Source: Massilia violaceinigra (GTDB lineage: Bacteria; Pseudomonadota; Gammaproteobacteria; Burkholderiales; Burkholderiaceae_D). Taken from it: 64,000 nt of DNA. Shown here piece after piece: positions 52,621 through 62,653 of this stretch (positions are counted from its first letter, which is position 1; each line of letters opens with the position of its first letter). The notes beneath the pieces were generated by a model that saw nothing but the letters and a program-made list of their open reading frames with translations, did not search any database and was not told the DNA's origin. The stretch covers positions 2,728,001-2,792,000 of the forward strand of contig NZ_CP024608.1 in NCBI RefSeq assembly GCF_002752675.1, given 5' to 3'. A program made the position numbers and the translations under genes.

Positions 52621-53897
52621 TGCGCACCTTCTACAGCGTCATGTGGTACCTGGCCTTGCCGCTGGTGCTGGGGCGCCTGTGGTGGCGCGGCTTCAAGGAA
52701 CCGGGCTACCGCCAGCACTGGCTCGAGCGGCTCGGCTTCTACGGCGGCCGGGTGGCCGGCTGGCATACGATCTGGGTGCATGCGGTGTCGGTGGGCGAAA
52801 CGCGCGCCGCCGAACCGCTGATCGACGCGCTGGTCCAGGCTTATCCCGACAGCCGCATCCTGCTGACCCACATGACCCCCACCGGGCGCGCCACCGGCAA
52901 GGCGCTGTTTTCCAAACATGGCGAGCGCCTGATCCAGGCCTATCTGCCGTACGACACCGTGGGCATGGTGAACCGCTTCATCCGCCAGTTCACGCCGCGC
53001 ATCTGCATCCTGATGGAGACCGAAGTCTGGCCGAACCTGATCGCCACCTGCGGCGAGCGCATTCCGGTCGCACTGGTCAACGCGCGCCTGTCGGAACGCT
53101 CGCTGCGGCGCGGTCAGCGCTTCGGCAAGCTGATGACCGATGCCGGCCGTGGCATCGCCCTGGTGGCCGCCCAGACCGAGGCCGACGCGGCGCGTCTGCG
53201 CTCGTTCGGCGCGCCGAACGTGGAAGTCACCGGCAGCATCAAGTTCGATGTGGTGGTCCCTGATGCGGCGCTGGAGACGGGCGCCTGGCTGCGCGCGCGC
53301 ATCGGCGAGCGCCCGGTGCTGCTGTGCGCCAGCACGCGCGACGGCGAGGAAGCGCTGATCCTCGACGCGTTCAGGAAGATGGCGATGCCGGCCGGTCCGG
53401 CGCCGCTCCTGGTGATCGTGCCGCGCCACCCGCAGCGTTTCGACGACGTGGCGGCGCTGGTGAAGGAGCGCGGCTTCTCGCTGCTGCGCCGCTCGGCCAT
53501 CGGGCAGGAGGACGTCGCGCAGTTGATTGACACCCAGGTACTGCTGGGCGACTCGATGGGCGAGATGTTCGCCTACTACGCCGCATGCGACGTGGCCTTC
53601 GTCGGTGGCAGCCTGCTGCCGCTGGGCGGGCAAAACCTGATCGAGCCGTGCGCGCTCGGCAAACCGGTGCTGGTCGGGCCGCACACCTTCAATTTTGCGC
53701 TGGCCACCGACGACGCCATCGCCGACGGCGGCGCCATCCGCGTGCCGGACGCCGCCGCGCTGCTCAGCGAAGCGGCGCGCCTGCTCGCCGACCCCTCCGC
53801 GCGCGCCGCCATGGGGCGGCACGCCGCCGCATATGCACAACGCCACCGCGGCGCGACGGCGCGCACAGTTGGTTTATTGCGACGATTGATTTATTAG
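52620..53897 (+). CDS. waaA: 3-deoxy-D-manno-octulosonic acid transferase
   Basis: 425-residue GT30 glycosyltransferase transferring Kdo to lipid A precursor. An N-terminal membrane-anchor helix (MWYLALPLVLGRLWWRGF) is followed by WVHAVSVGETRAAEPLI (about residues 52-68, catalytic Glu), ILLTHMTPTGRATG (about 80), YLPYD (about 106), FIRQFTPRICILMETEVWPNL (split over about 120-140), TGSIKFD (about 205) and GGSLLPLGGQNLIEPCALGKPVLVGPHTFNF (split over about 324-353). The start at 52620 overlaps the waaC stop. Confidence 0.95.
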   Translation: MRTFYSVMWYLALPLVLGRLWWRGFKEPGYRQHWLERLGFYGGRVAGWHTIWVHAVSVGETRAAEPLIDALVQAYPDSRILLTHMTPTGRATGKALFSKHGERLIQAYLPYDTVGMVNRFIRQFTPRICILMETEVWPNLIATCGERIPVALVNARLSERSLRRGQRFGKLMTDAGRGIALVAAQTEADAARLRSFGAPNVEVTGSIKFDVVVPDAALETGAWLRARIGERPVLLCASTRDGEEALILDAFRKMAMPAGPAPLLVIVPRHPQRFDDVAALVKERGFSLLRRSAIGQEDVAQLIDTQVLLGDSMGEMFAYYAACDVAFVGGSLLPLGGQNLIEPCALGKPVLVGPHTFNFALATDDAIADGGAIRVPDAAALLSEAARLLADPSARAAMGRHAAAYAQRHRGATARTVGLLRRLIY

Positions 53898-53942
53898 GCT
53901 TTGGTACCATGTGACCACAACAAAATAAAACTGGGGAAACGC

Positions 53943-54500
53943 ATGTGGTTCATTCATCCAAAGCCGGTGGGCAGCCGCAAACCCGTCGCCGTGCTGGTTC
54001 AACGCGAACGGCTCGATTCAGCGAGCCGCGTCACCATTGACGCGCCGCTGATGCCGCTGCCGGTACTCGGACCGGGCCTGGTGCCGGCGGCCGCGCCGGA
54101 AACGGTGCAGTTTTCGGTGCGTTACTCGCTGCCGGAATACGTCAGCTTCATGTGGCAGCATGCCGGATATATCATTCGCCGCCGCCGCATTGGTACTCTT
54201 GCTACGTACTGGATGCAAACCAAGAGTACGTCGTCCGCGGCGCTGCATTTCGTCACGCAGGGGCGTTCCCGCAATACCTACGAATTCACGATCGACACGC
54301 ACGGCATCGTGCGCGCCAGCGGCAGCGGCGTGACCCTGGTACCGTGGGGAGATGTATGCTCGATCCGGCGCTATTCGCGCGGCTTCATGATGGTCCTCAA
54401 GCGCGGCACCCTGCCGGTGCCGTTCCGCTGCCTGAGCGCCGCGCAGGGCGAGAGCATGGCCCGCTTCGGCGAGTCGGTGCGGGCCGCCACGCGGCTCTGA
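53943..54500 (+). CDS. Hypothetical YcxB-like protein
   Basis: 185 residues from the ATG at 53943, preceded by GGGGAAA. The C-terminal half has the YcxB-like pattern (YEFTIDTHGIVRASGSGVTLVPWGDVCSIRRYSRGFMMVLKRGTLPVPFRC split over about residues 114-165), a small beta-rich fold. The central hydrophobic stretch around VSFMWQHAGYIIRRR is too short and charged to be sure of a membrane span. Function unknown. It is the last plus-strand gene before a long minus-strand series. Confidence 0.7.
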   Translation: MWFIHPKPVGSRKPVAVLVQRERLDSASRVTIDAPLMPLPVLGPGLVPAAAPETVQFSVRYSLPEYVSFMWQHAGYIIRRRRIGTLATYWMQTKSTSSAALHFVTQGRSRNTYEFTIDTHGIVRASGSGVTLVPWGDVCSIRRYSRGFMMVLKRGTLPVPFRCLSAAQGESMARFGESVRAATRL

Positions 54501-54514
54501 GCGCGCGCTGCGCT

Positions 54515-55516
54515 TCAGGCGGTAAACACCACCGGCATTTCCTGCGAGCGCTGCTTGAGCGCCGTCTTGGCGCCGTCGTAATCGGGATACACCGACTCCA
54601 CCCTGGCCCAGAAGCGCGCGCTGTGGTTCATTTCGATCAGGTGCGCCAGTTCGTGCGCCACCACGTAGTCGACCAGCGGCAGCGCATAGTGGATCAGGCG
54701 CCAGTTCAGGCGGATATGGCCGTCGACCGTGCACGAACCCCAGCGTGTGCCGGCCGACGACAGCGTCAGTGAAGCGTGGCGCACGCCCAGCTTTTCTCCA
54801 TACAGGTCGAGCCGCTCGGCGAACAGGCGCTTGGCCTCTGCCTGGAACCAGATCTTCACCCGCTCCTGCAACTGCCATTCGGCCAGCCCCGCTACCACGC
54901 CCACCGTCAGCACGCGCGCCTGCGCATCGAACTCGCAGCGGCTGCGCGGCGCCTCTTCCAGGCGCAGCGTGATGTTCGCGCCCAGGTAGGGCAGCTGGGC
55001 GCCGTCGACCCACACCACGGGCGCGCGTTCCTGGCGCAGCGCGCGCCGCTCGCCCCGTTCGCGCAGCTTGGTGAGGATCCAGCGCTGCTTGGCGCGGATG
55101 GCGTTGTCGACGTCGGCCAGGGTGATGCGTTTGGGCGCGGTAACGCGCAGGCCATGGTCGTCGATCATGAAACCGATCGAACGCCGGCTGGAGCGGCGCA
55201 ATTCAAATTCGAGGTTATGGGAGCCGAGCTGGATGCGCCGCAGCGGCGGCGCGTCCGGGGCGCGCACCGGCGTGGGGAAAACGACTTTGGGCTGCGCCGG
55301 CGGCGCCTTGAACAGCGGCTGCGGCGCGATGGACTGTTTTGCGGCCGGTTCCAGCGCCGCAAAAAAATCCTGGGCGAACAGTTCGAGCTGGTCGCCGTTG
55401 ATCTTGGGAGAAGACTCGGTCTGCTGCGGCGCCGCTGCCTGGATCAGGGCGCCGACCCCACTCAGCCAGCGCTGTAGACGTGGGGCGAAATGACGCGCAT
55501 TTCGGATTCTATCCAA
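54515..55516 (-). CDS. YgjP/SprT-like (DUF45) zinc metallopeptidase
   Basis: About 333 residues. The C-terminal DUF45 domain has the zinc motif VAHELAHLIEMNHSARFW (about residues 285-302: two His and Glu in HELAH, third His downstream). It is preceded by LTLSSAGTRWGSCTVDGHIRLNW (about 250-272), diagnostic of YgjP-like proteases. The N-terminal 80 residues are Ala/Pro-rich. The only start in frame is a TTG at 55516, which overlaps the upstream plsC by 55 bases, so the N-terminus is uncertain. Substrate unknown. Confidence 0.85.
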   Translation of the reverse strand: MDRIRNARHFAPRLQRWLSGVGALIQAAAPQQTESSPKINGDQLELFAQDFFAALEPAAKQSIAPQPLFKAPPAQPKVVFPTPVRAPDAPPLRRIQLGSHNLEFELRRSSRRSIGFMIDDHGLRVTAPKRITLADVDNAIRAKQRWILTKLRERGERRALRQERAPVVWVDGAQLPYLGANITLRLEEAPRSRCEFDAQARVLTVGVVAGLAEWQLQERVKIWFQAEAKRLFAERLDLYGEKLGVRHASLTLSSAGTRWGSCTVDGHIRLNWRLIHYALPLVDYVVAHELAHLIEMNHSARFWARVESVYPDYDGAKTALKQRSQEMPVVFTA

Positions 55517-56250
55517 TTTTCTACCTCTTGCATCAAGCTGTCAGGGGTGTGCCCGTCCGGCGAAATCGGCTTGCCGATCGATACCGTGATCACACCGGGG
55601 CGTTTCAGAAAAGAGTTCTTGGGCCAGCATTCACCTGAATTATGCGCGATCGGCACCACCACCGCATTGGTTTCGATCGCCAGGCGCGTTCCACCGCTTT
55701 TGTATTTACCTTTTTGTCCGACCGGGATGCGCGTCCCTTCAGGGAACATGATAATCCATTGGCCGTCGGCCAGGCGTCGTTTGCCATGTGCCACCACGTG
55801 CTTGAAGGCGTTCTTGCCTTGCTTGCGGTCGATCGGAATCATGCGCAAGAGCGCCATGCCCCAGCCGAAGAAGGGGATATACAAAATCTCCTTCTTGAAG
55901 ACGTAGACCAAGGGACGGGTCAGGTTCGGCAGCAGGAAAATCGTCTCCCACGCCGACTGGTGCTTGGAGAGCACGATGGCCGGTTCGTCGGGCAGGTTGT
56001 CGTAGCCCTTGAATTCGTAGCGGATGCCGCAAATGACCTTGGCGCACCAGATCACGAAGACGTTCCAGCGCGAGGTGACCCAGAAGCGTTTGTTATACGG
56101 CAGCGGCGCGGCCAGGAAGCACACGCAGGCCCACACGATGGTGGCGACTGCCATGACCACGGTAAACAGCAGGGAACGCAGGAACAGAATGGTATGAAGC
56201 AAAGAAGTCTCCGGGGATGCGTGAGTCGGTGAGGGAGTCGGATACGACAA
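55462..56250 (-). CDS. plsC: 1-acyl-sn-glycerol-3-phosphate acyltransferase
   Basis: 262-residue membrane acyltransferase of phosphatidic acid synthesis. N-terminal hydrophobic helices (LFTVVMAVATIVWACVCFLAAPL, split over about residues 27-50), the SKHQSAWETIF motif (HX4E variant, about 94-104), FKKEILYIPFFGWGMALL (about 117-134) and IIMFPEGTRIPVGQKGKYKSG (split over about 165-186) are typical of the PlsC branch adjacent to gmhB and glyQS in Burkholderiales. The start immediately follows gmhB. Confidence 0.93.
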   Translation of the reverse strand: MSYPTPSPTHASPETSLLHTILFLRSLLFTVVMAVATIVWACVCFLAAPLPYNKRFWVTSRWNVFVIWCAKVICGIRYEFKGYDNLPDEPAIVLSKHQSAWETIFLLPNLTRPLVYVFKKEILYIPFFGWGMALLRMIPIDRKQGKNAFKHVVAHGKRRLADGQWIIMFPEGTRIPVGQKGKYKSGGTRLAIETNAVVVPIAHNSGECWPKNSFLKRPGVITVSIGKPISPDGHTPDSLMQEVENWIESEMRVISPHVYSAG

Positions 56251-56814
56251 TCAGATGGGGATATGCGCTGCCGCGGCATTGACCTTGAGCAGCGCGCTGA
56301 CCATCGTCGCCAGGTCGGGGAAGACCTGGGTACCGGGCGGAAGGCCGCCGGTTTCGCGCGTCTTTTCGCCCTTGCCGGTCAGGACCAGGTAGGGCGTGCA
56401 GCCGCTGATGAAACCGGCCTGCAGGTCGCGCAGCGAATCGCCCACGGTCGGCACGCCTTTCAGGCTGATTTTGAAGCGCTTGGAGATTTCATCGAACATG
56501 CCGGGCTTCGGCTTGCGGCAGTCGCAGTTGTCGATGGCCGCATGCGGACAAAAGAAGATGGCGTCGATGGCCGCGCCGACCTGCTGCGCGCTGGCGTGCA
56601 TCTTCTGGTGAATCGCGTTGAGGATCGCCATGTCGAACAGTTCGCGCGCAATGCCCGACTGGTTCGAGGCGATGACCACCCGATAACCCGCCTGGTTCAG
56701 GCGGGCGATCGCTTCGAGCGAGCCGGGAATCGGAATCCATTCCGCCGGCGACTTGATAAAGGCCGGCGAATCGTGGTTGATGACGCCGTCTCGATCGAGG
56801 ATGATCATCTTCAT
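56251..56814 (-). CDS. gmhB: D-glycero-beta-D-manno-heptose-1,7-bisphosphate 7-phosphatase
   Basis: 187-residue HAD phosphatase in ADP-heptose synthesis for the LPS inner core. The nucleophile motif MIILDRDGVINHDS lies about residues 3-16. IASNQSGIARELFD (about 48-61) follows. The structural zinc loop CPHAAIDNCDCRKPKPG (about 89-105) and VGDSLRDLQAG (about 123-133) complete the HisB-N/GmhB pattern. It works upstream of the heptosyltransferase at 51631-52620. It lies 11 bases after glyS. Confidence 0.95.
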   Translation of the reverse strand: MKMIILDRDGVINHDSPAFIKSPAEWIPIPGSLEAIARLNQAGYRVVIASNQSGIARELFDMAILNAIHQKMHASAQQVGAAIDAIFFCPHAAIDNCDCRKPKPGMFDEISKRFKISLKGVPTVGDSLRDLQAGFISGCTPYLVLTGKGEKTRETGGLPPGTQVFPDLATMVSALLKVNAAAAHIPI

Positions 56815-56825
56815 GCAGCTCTCTC

Positions 56826-58916
56826 CTAGGCCGCCAGCTTGGAAATGTCGGCGACGCGGTTCATCATGCCATGCAGGACCGACAGCAGCGCCAGACGGTT
56901 ATTGCGCAGCGCCAGATCTTCGTCCATCACCATGACGTCGTCGAAGAATCTGGCGACGTCGTCGCGCAGCTGGGCCAGGGTTTTCAGCGTGCCGGCAAAG
57001 TCGCGCGCCGCAAAAGCCGCATCGATTTGCGGGCGCACGCGCGTAATGGCGGCGAACAGGGCGCGTTCGGCGTCTTCCTTGAGCAGCGCTTCGGATGGCT
57101 CGCCGGTGACGGCGCCATTTTTCTTGAGGATGTTGGTGATGCGCTTGTTCGCTTCGGCCAGGGTCACGCTTTCCGGCAGGGCGGCAAAGGCCTTCACCGC
57201 GTCGAGGCGCTCGACGATGTCGTGCAGGCGGTCCACGTGCGACGTGAGCACGGCTTCGACTTCGTTGGCGGAGAAGCCACGCTCGCGCAGCACGCCGCGC
57301 AGGCGGTCGAACATGAAGGCGCGCACGTCGAGCACCGGATCGGTGAAGCCGGCGATGCCTTCGAAGCGCGCGTTGGCGTAACCGAGCAACGCGATGATCG
57401 ACACGTCCATGCGCTTTTCGACCAGCATGCGCAGCACGCCCAGCGCGTGGCGGCGCAGTGCGAACGGATCTTTTTCGCCGGTTGGCTGCAGGCCGATGCC
57501 CCAGATGCCGACCAGCGTTTCGAGCTTGTCGGCCAGCGCCACGGCGGTGCCGGTGTCGGTCGACGGCAGGGTGTCGCCAGCGAAGCGCGGCTGATAGTGT
57601 TCGGTCGCGGTCAGCGCCACTTCTTCCGGCTCGCCGTCGTGACGCGCGTAGTAGGTGCCCATGATGCCTTGCAGCTCAGGGAACTCGCCCACCATGTCGG
57701 TCAGCAGGTCGGCCTTGGACAGTTGCGCGCCGCGCGCGGCCAGCTGTTCGTTGTAGCCCATGGTGTGGGCGATGTCGGTGGCAATGGCCACCACGCGCTG
57801 CGAGCGCGCGGCCTGGGTACCCAGCTTGTTGTGATAGACCACATTGGCCAGCAGCGGCAGGCGCGATTCGAGCGTCTTCTTTTTATCCTGCTCGAAGAAG
57901 AACTTGGCGTCGGACAGGCGCGGACGCACCACGCGCTCGTTGCCGCCGATGATGTGCTGCGGATCGTCGGTTTCGATGTTGGACACGATCAAAAAGCGCG
58001 AACGCAGCTTGCCCTCGGCATCGGTCAGTGCAAAATACTTCTGGTTGGTCTGCATGGTGAGGATCAGGCATTCCTGCGGCACGGCCAGGAACTCTTCCTC
58101 GAAGTGGCATTCGTAGACCACGGGCCACTCGACCAGCGCCGAGACTTCATCCAACAGCGACTCGGGCATCAGGACCTGGTCGGCGCCAGCCTTTTGCAGC
58201 AGGGCGCTGCGGATTTTTTCCTTGCGCGCGTCGATGTTGGCGATGACCTTGCCCTGCGATTCGAGCGTGGCCGCGTACTGGTCGGCATGCGCGATCGCAA
58301 GGGGCGCGCCGTCGGTCAGGAAGCGGTGGCCGAGCGTCTGCTTGCCGGCTGCCAGTCCAAGCAGGGTCAAAGGCACGACGGCCTCGCCATGCAGGGCGAC
58401 CAGCTTGTGAGCCGGACGCACGAACTGCACGGTGGTGCCGTCCGGACGCTGATAGCTCATTAATTTGGGGATCGGCAGCTTGGCGGCGGATTCTTCCAGC
58501 GCGGCCTGCAGGCCGGTGTGCAGCGCGCTGCCAGCCACGCTGCGGGTGTAGAACAGGCTTTCGGCCTTGCCGTCCACGGCGCGTTCGAGCGTGCTGATAT
58601 CGAGGTCCGGCACGCCCAGTGCGGCCAGCTTCTTGGCCAGCGGCGCAGTGCCCTTGCCGTCGGCATCGAGCGCGACGCTGACCGGCAGGACTTTTTCGCG
58701 CACCGATTTATCGGGCGACATGGCGCGCACGCCGGTGATCGAGACGGCCAGGCGGCGCGGCGAGGCGTAGGCGGTAGCCACGCTGTCGTCGCCGAGGAAG
58801 TCGCGCGATTTCAAACCGTTAGCGATGCCGGCGGCGAAAGCCGCACCCAGTTTGGCCAGCGCTTTTGGGGGCAGTTCTTCGGTCAGCAATTCGACCAGTA
58901 AGGTGTTGTTCATCAT
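56826..58916 (-). CDS. glyS: Glycine--tRNA ligase beta subunit
   Basis: 696-residue beta subunit of the bacterial alpha2beta2 glycyl-tRNA synthetase, carrying tRNA-binding and anticodon-binding domains. The N-terminus [22 protein letters not shown] is the family signature. [28 protein letters not shown] (split over about residues 144-171), [12 protein letters not shown] (about 283-294), FLIVSNIE (about 305) and [29 protein letters not shown] (split over about 474-502) are characteristic. It is cotranscribed with glyQ, 14 bases upstream. Confidence 0.97.
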   Translation of the reverse strand: MMNNTLLVELLTEELPPKALAKLGAAFAAGIANGLKSRDFLGDDSVATAYASPRRLAVSITGVRAMSPDKSVREKVLPVSVALDADGKGTAPLAKKLAALGVPDLDISTLERAVDGKAESLFYTRSVAGSALHTGLQAALEESAAKLPIPKLMSYQRPDGTTVQFVRPAHKLVALHGEAVVPLTLLGLAAGKQTLGHRFLTDGAPLAIAHADQYAATLESQGKVIANIDARKEKIRSALLQKAGADQVLMPESLLDEVSALVEWPVVYECHFEEEFLAVPQECLILTMQTNQKYFALTDAEGKLRSRFLIVSNIETDDPQHIIGGNERVVRPRLSDAKFFFEQDKKKTLESRLPLLANVVYHNKLGTQAARSQRVVAIATDIAHTMGYNEQLAARGAQLSKADLLTDMVGEFPELQGIMGTYYARHDGEPEEVALTATEHYQPRFAGDTLPSTDTGTAVALADKLETLVGIWGIGLQPTGEKDPFALRRHALGVLRMLVEKRMDVSIIALLGYANARFEGIAGFTDPVLDVRAFMFDRLRGVLRERGFSANEVEAVLTSHVDRLHDIVERLDAVKAFAALPESVTLAEANKRITNILKKNGAVTGEPSEALLKEDAERALFAAITRVRPQIDAAFAARDFAGTLKTLAQLRDDVARFFDDVMVMDEDLALRNNRLALLSVLHGMMNRVADISKLAA

Positions 58917-58930
58917 TCTAATTTTATCTT

Positions 58931-59842
58931 TCAGGCGGCGAGCGGCGCTTTGGGAGCCATCGGGAATCCCAGCTTTTCGCGCGAGTCGTAATAGGCTTGT
59001 GCGACCAGGCGCGACAGCGTGCGCACGCGCCCGATGTAGGCGGCGCGTTCGGTGACCGAAATGGCGCCACGCGCGTCGAGCATGTTGAAGCTGTGCGAGG
59101 CCTTCATGATCTGCTCGTACGCCGGCAGGGTCAGTTCGAGTTCGATCAGGCGCTTGGCTTCCGATTCGTGGTTGGCGAACTGGGTAAACAGCAGGTCGGT
59201 GTTGGCGTGCTCGAAGTTATAGGTCGATTGCTCGACTTCGTTCTGATGGAATACGTCGCCGTAGCTGAGCGACTTGGTCGTACCGTTTTCTTCCCACTCG
59301 GTCCAGACCAGGTCGTACACATTCTCGACGCCCTGCAGGTACATGGCCAGGCGTTCGATGCCGTAGGTAATTTCGCCGAGCACCGGCTTGCAGTCCAGGC
59401 CGCCCACTTGCTGGAAATAGGTAAATTGCGTCACTTCCATGCCGTTCAGCCAGACTTCCCAGCCCAGGCCCCAGGCGCCCAGGGTCGGGCTTTCCCAGTC
59501 ATCCTCGACGAAGCGCACATCGTTCTTTTGCAGGTCGAGGCCGAGCGCCTTGAGCGAGCCGAGGTACAGATCGAGAATGTTTTCCGGCGCCGGTTTCAGG
59601 ACCACCTGATACTGATAGTAGTGCTGCATGCGGTTCGGGTTTTCGCCATAGCGGCCATCTTTCGGGCGGCGCGACGGCTGCACGTAGGCGGCACGCCAGG
59701 GTTCCGGTCCGATCGCGCGCAGGAAGGTGCCCGTGTGAAAGGTGCCCGCGCCGACTTCCATATCGTATGGCTGGAGCAAGGCGCAGCCCTGCTTGTCCCA
59801 GTAGGTTTGCAAGGTCAGGATAATTTGTTGAAATGTGAGCAT
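58931..59842 (-). CDS. glyQ: Glycine--tRNA ligase alpha subunit
   Basis: 303-residue catalytic alpha subunit. [20 protein letters not shown] at the N-terminus fixes the start at 59842; an open frame continues upstream to 59899. Class II motifs are [24 protein letters not shown] (split over about residues 26-49), [25 protein letters not shown] (split over about 53-77) and [21 protein letters not shown] (split over about 126-146). It pairs with glyS downstream. There are 103 bases between its start and the end of lnt upstream. Confidence 0.97.
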   Translation of the reverse strand: MLTFQQIILTLQTYWDKQGCALLQPYDMEVGAGTFHTGTFLRAIGPEPWRAAYVQPSRRPKDGRYGENPNRMQHYYQYQVVLKPAPENILDLYLGSLKALGLDLQKNDVRFVEDDWESPTLGAWGLGWEVWLNGMEVTQFTYFQQVGGLDCKPVLGEITYGIERLAMYLQGVENVYDLVWTEWEENGTTKSLSYGDVFHQNEVEQSTYNFEHANTDLLFTQFANHESEAKRLIELELTLPAYEQIMKASHSFNMLDARGAISVTERAAYIGRVRTLSRLVAQAYYDSREKLGFPMAPKAPLAA

Positions 59843-59945
59843 CTTGGTGGCTGTCGCGCGGCTGACGGCGCGAACGAATGAGTTTGCTAAAACGACCAAT
59901 TTTAGCGGGTTTTAGCGGGACGCTGGGGGGCAAGTGACGACAATG

Positions 59946-61502
59946 TCATGTTTGCTGCGTTTTTGCATAATTGCGACCGGAAAACCAGGCAAAACCCAGT
60001 GCCAGCGCCGCCAGTGCGAGGAGCAGATAATTACCCATGCGAATGAACGGCGTCATGCCGCCCATTCCTTGCACCTGGGCAGACAAGGTGCCGTGCGTGT
60101 ACATCGGCAAGGCATTGACGATCTTGCCGCGGCCATCGATCACGACCGTCGCGCCGGTGTTGGTGGCGCGCAGCATCGGGCGGCCGGTTTCCAGCGAACG
60201 CATCTGCGACATCTGCACATGCTGGGGAATCGCCACCGATTCGCCGAACCAGGCCAGGTTCGAGACATTAAGCAGCATCGTGGCCGGCTGCGGCATGTTG
60301 CGCAGTTGCATGGCAATTTCTTCACCGAAGACGTCTTCATAGCAGACATTCGGCAACACCAGCTGGTCCTTGACGGCAAACGCGCTCTGGACTTCGGCGC
60401 CGCGGCTCATGTCGCCCAGCGGAATGCGCATCATGTCGACGAACCAGCGGAAACCCAGCGGCACGAACTCGCCGAAGGGCACCAGGTGGTGCTTGTCGTA
60501 GCGGTAAGATTGTCCGGACGGGCTGAAACCGACCGCGCTATTGGCATAGCTGCCGGGGCCGTCGGACATGGGAATGCCGAACAGCACGTGGCTGCCAGTG
60601 TCGGCTGCAAATTTCTTAAGTGATGGCAAATAATCGGGCGGCAGGTACTCAGGCAGGCTGGCGACGGCCGTTTCCGGCAGGGCGATCAGGTCGGCCGGCT
60701 GGGCGGTGATCATGCCCCGATACATTTCCAGTGCACGCATGACATGTTCCGGATCAAACTTTTTCTTTTGTTCGACATTGCCCTGCATCAGGCGCACGCT
60801 GATCGGCTGACCCTGCGGTGCGGTCCAGGCGACAAACGTCAGGCCGTAGCCGGCCGCGAGGATGGCGCCGAGCAAACCCATGCCGGGCCAGCGCGCGCGC
60901 TGGGTCAGCATGACGATGCAACTGGCGCACACGGCGGCAATCACCCCGATGCCGTACACGCCGACGATGGGCGCGTAACCGCCGAGCGGGCTGGCGTTAT
61001 GCGCGTAACCGGTGGCAACCCAGGGGAAGCCGGTCATGATCCAGCCGCGCATCCAGTCCGACAAGCCCCAGGCGAACGGCAATACCAGCAGGAGGAAACT
61101 GGCGACCGGCAGCGACCAGCGCCGCCGCAGCCAGGTGGAAATGCCGGCGGCGAAGGCGCCGAACAAGCCCATGTACAGGCCCAGCAGGCACACGGCCGCC
61201 ACCGCCATCGGTCCCGGAATGTTGCCGAAACGATTCATGGTGATATACAGCCAGTGCATCCCAGCAACCGACCAGCCGAAGCCGAAGGCCCAGCCGATCA
61301 GGCTGCTGCGGCGGACATTGGTGTCCATGCCGACCTGGTAGAACAAAAAAGCGAGCGCGAGAATTTGCAGCGGCCACCAGCCGATGGGCGCGAACGCCAG
61401 CACGCTGGTCGCGCCGGCGAGGGCGGCGAACAGCATGGGCAGCAGCGTGGTGCGGGGGACGCGCAGCGCCGGATCGAGCGGAACGGTCGAGCGGCGCAAC
61501 AT
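59946..61502 (-). CDS. lnt: Apolipoprotein N-acyltransferase
   Basis: 518-residue inner-membrane enzyme adding the third acyl chain to lipoproteins. Six or more hydrophobic helices fill the N-terminal 190 residues. A periplasmic nitrilase domain follows with catalytic Glu in LIALPETAVAS (about residue 274), Lys in YDKHHLVPFGEF (about 338) and Cys in VLPNVCYEDVFGEE (about 391), then one C-terminal helix. The ATG at 61502 overlaps the corC stop (TGATG). The corC-lnt pairing is conserved in proteobacteria. Confidence 0.95.
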   Translation of the reverse strand: MLRRSTVPLDPALRVPRTTLLPMLFAALAGATSVLAFAPIGWWPLQILALAFLFYQVGMDTNVRRSSLIGWAFGFGWSVAGMHWLYITMNRFGNIPGPMAVAAVCLLGLYMGLFGAFAAGISTWLRRRWSLPVASFLLLVLPFAWGLSDWMRGWIMTGFPWVATGYAHNASPLGGYAPIVGVYGIGVIAAVCASCIVMLTQRARWPGMGLLGAILAAGYGLTFVAWTAPQGQPISVRLMQGNVEQKKKFDPEHVMRALEMYRGMITAQPADLIALPETAVASLPEYLPPDYLPSLKKFAADTGSHVLFGIPMSDGPGSYANSAVGFSPSGQSYRYDKHHLVPFGEFVPLGFRWFVDMMRIPLGDMSRGAEVQSAFAVKDQLVLPNVCYEDVFGEEIAMQLRNMPQPATMLLNVSNLAWFGESVAIPQHVQMSQMRSLETGRPMLRATNTGATVVIDGRGKIVNALPMYTHGTLSAQVQGMGGMTPFIRMGNYLLLALAALALGFAWFSGRNYAKTQQT

Positions 61503-62380
61503 CAATCGTGTTCGTCTTCGGGCAGCGGCAGTTTTTCTACCAGCAAGACGTGAACCTGGCGCGCGTCGGCGCGCAGCACCTCGAAGCGCAGGTTGGCGAC
61601 ATCGAACACGTCGCCCTTGTGCGGCATGCGGCCGAGATGGCTGGCAACGAGGCCGCCGATGGTATCGACGTCGTCTTCCGGCAGGCTGGTGCCGAGTTCT
61701 TCGTTGAACTGGCTGATCTCGGTCAGCGCCTTGATGCGCCAGCGCGCGCCGAACTGGCCTTCCTTGATCGACAGAATGTTGTCTTCTTCTTCATCGAAAT
61801 CGTATTCGTCTTCGATGTCGCCCACGATCTGCTCAAGCACGTCTTCGATCGTGATCAGACCGGCAACGCCGCTGTATTCGTCGACGACGATGGCCATGTG
61901 ATTGTGATTGGCGCGGAAATCGCGCAGCAGCACATTCAGGCGTTTCGATTCGGGGATGAAGATGGCCGGACGCAGCATGTCGCGTACGTCGAAAGTTTCT
62001 TCGGCGTAATAGCGCAGCAAGTCCTTGGCCAGCAGGATGCCGATGACCTTATCGCGTTCGCCTTCGATGGCAGGAAAGCGCGAGTGGGCTGTTTCCAGCA
62101 CCTGCGGCATCCATTCCTCGATCGGCTTGCTGATGTCGATGACGTCCATCTGCGAGCGCGGGACCATGATGTCGCGCGCGGACAGGTCCGAGACCTGGAA
62201 CACCCCTTCGATCATGGACAGCGCATCGGCGTCGATCAGGTTGCGTTCATGGGCGTCGTGCAGGACTTCAAGCAGCTCGGCGCGGTTTTCGGGCTCGGGA
62301 GAGATCAGTGCGGTCAGGCGTTCAAACAGTGACCGGTGGGTCTTGGCGTCCGTTCGGACGTCATAAGGGTGCTCTGGCAT
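61502..62380 (-). CDS. corC: CorC/HlyC-type CBS-domain protein
   Basis: 292-residue cytoplasmic protein with two CBS domains (ARDIMVPRSQMDVID at about residues 64-78; DMLRPAIFIPESKRLNVLL at about 133-151) and a C-terminal CorC_HlyC domain (EDNILSIKEGQFGARWRIKALTEIS, split over about 199-223). Members are linked to Mg/Co efflux or to lnt function. The ATG at 62380 (MPEHPYDVRTDAK) is chosen because the upstream open frame runs through the palindromic repeat. First gene of corC-lnt. Confidence 0.93.
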   Translation of the reverse strand: MPEHPYDVRTDAKTHRSLFERLTALISPEPENRAELLEVLHDAHERNLIDADALSMIEGVFQVSDLSARDIMVPRSQMDVIDISKPIEEWMPQVLETAHSRFPAIEGERDKVIGILLAKDLLRYYAEETFDVRDMLRPAIFIPESKRLNVLLRDFRANHNHMAIVVDEYSGVAGLITIEDVLEQIVGDIEDEYDFDEEEDNILSIKEGQFGARWRIKALTEISQFNEELGTSLPEDDVDTIGGLVASHLGRMPHKGDVFDVANLRFEVLRADARQVHVLLVEKLPLPEDEHD

Positions 62381-62538
62381 AGTTGGCGTGAGCCGTTGTT
62401 GCGATAGGCGTAGGATACACCAAAAGCGCAATTGCCTGTTTTTTGAGCGGAGTGGGGGTATGCATGTGGGGATCGATGGTGTTCGTCTAACCCCTGTCGC
62501 TCCCGTGCAAATCCCCCGCCGTCCCGGCGCAAATTTCC

Positions 62539-62627
62539 CGTCGCCCCCGCGAAGGCGGGGGCCCAAGTTGTCTCCGCAGCCGACGGCTAAGCCACGAACT
62601 TGGGCCCCCGCCTTCGCGGGGGCGACG
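62539..62627. repeat. Perfect 31-bp inverted repeat (GTCGCCCCCGCG family)
   Basis: The left arm at 62539-62569 and right arm at 62597-62627 are exact inverse complements, each starting or ending in CGTCGCCCCCGCGAAGGCGG. The loop is 27 bases. Each arm is itself partly palindromic. The layout and ends match the element at 37588-37693, so both are members of one dispersed repeat family. It lies between the start of corC and the end of the oxidoreductase gene. Confidence 0.9.
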
Positions 62628-62653
62628 AGGTACGCGCAGAGGCGACGGGAACG

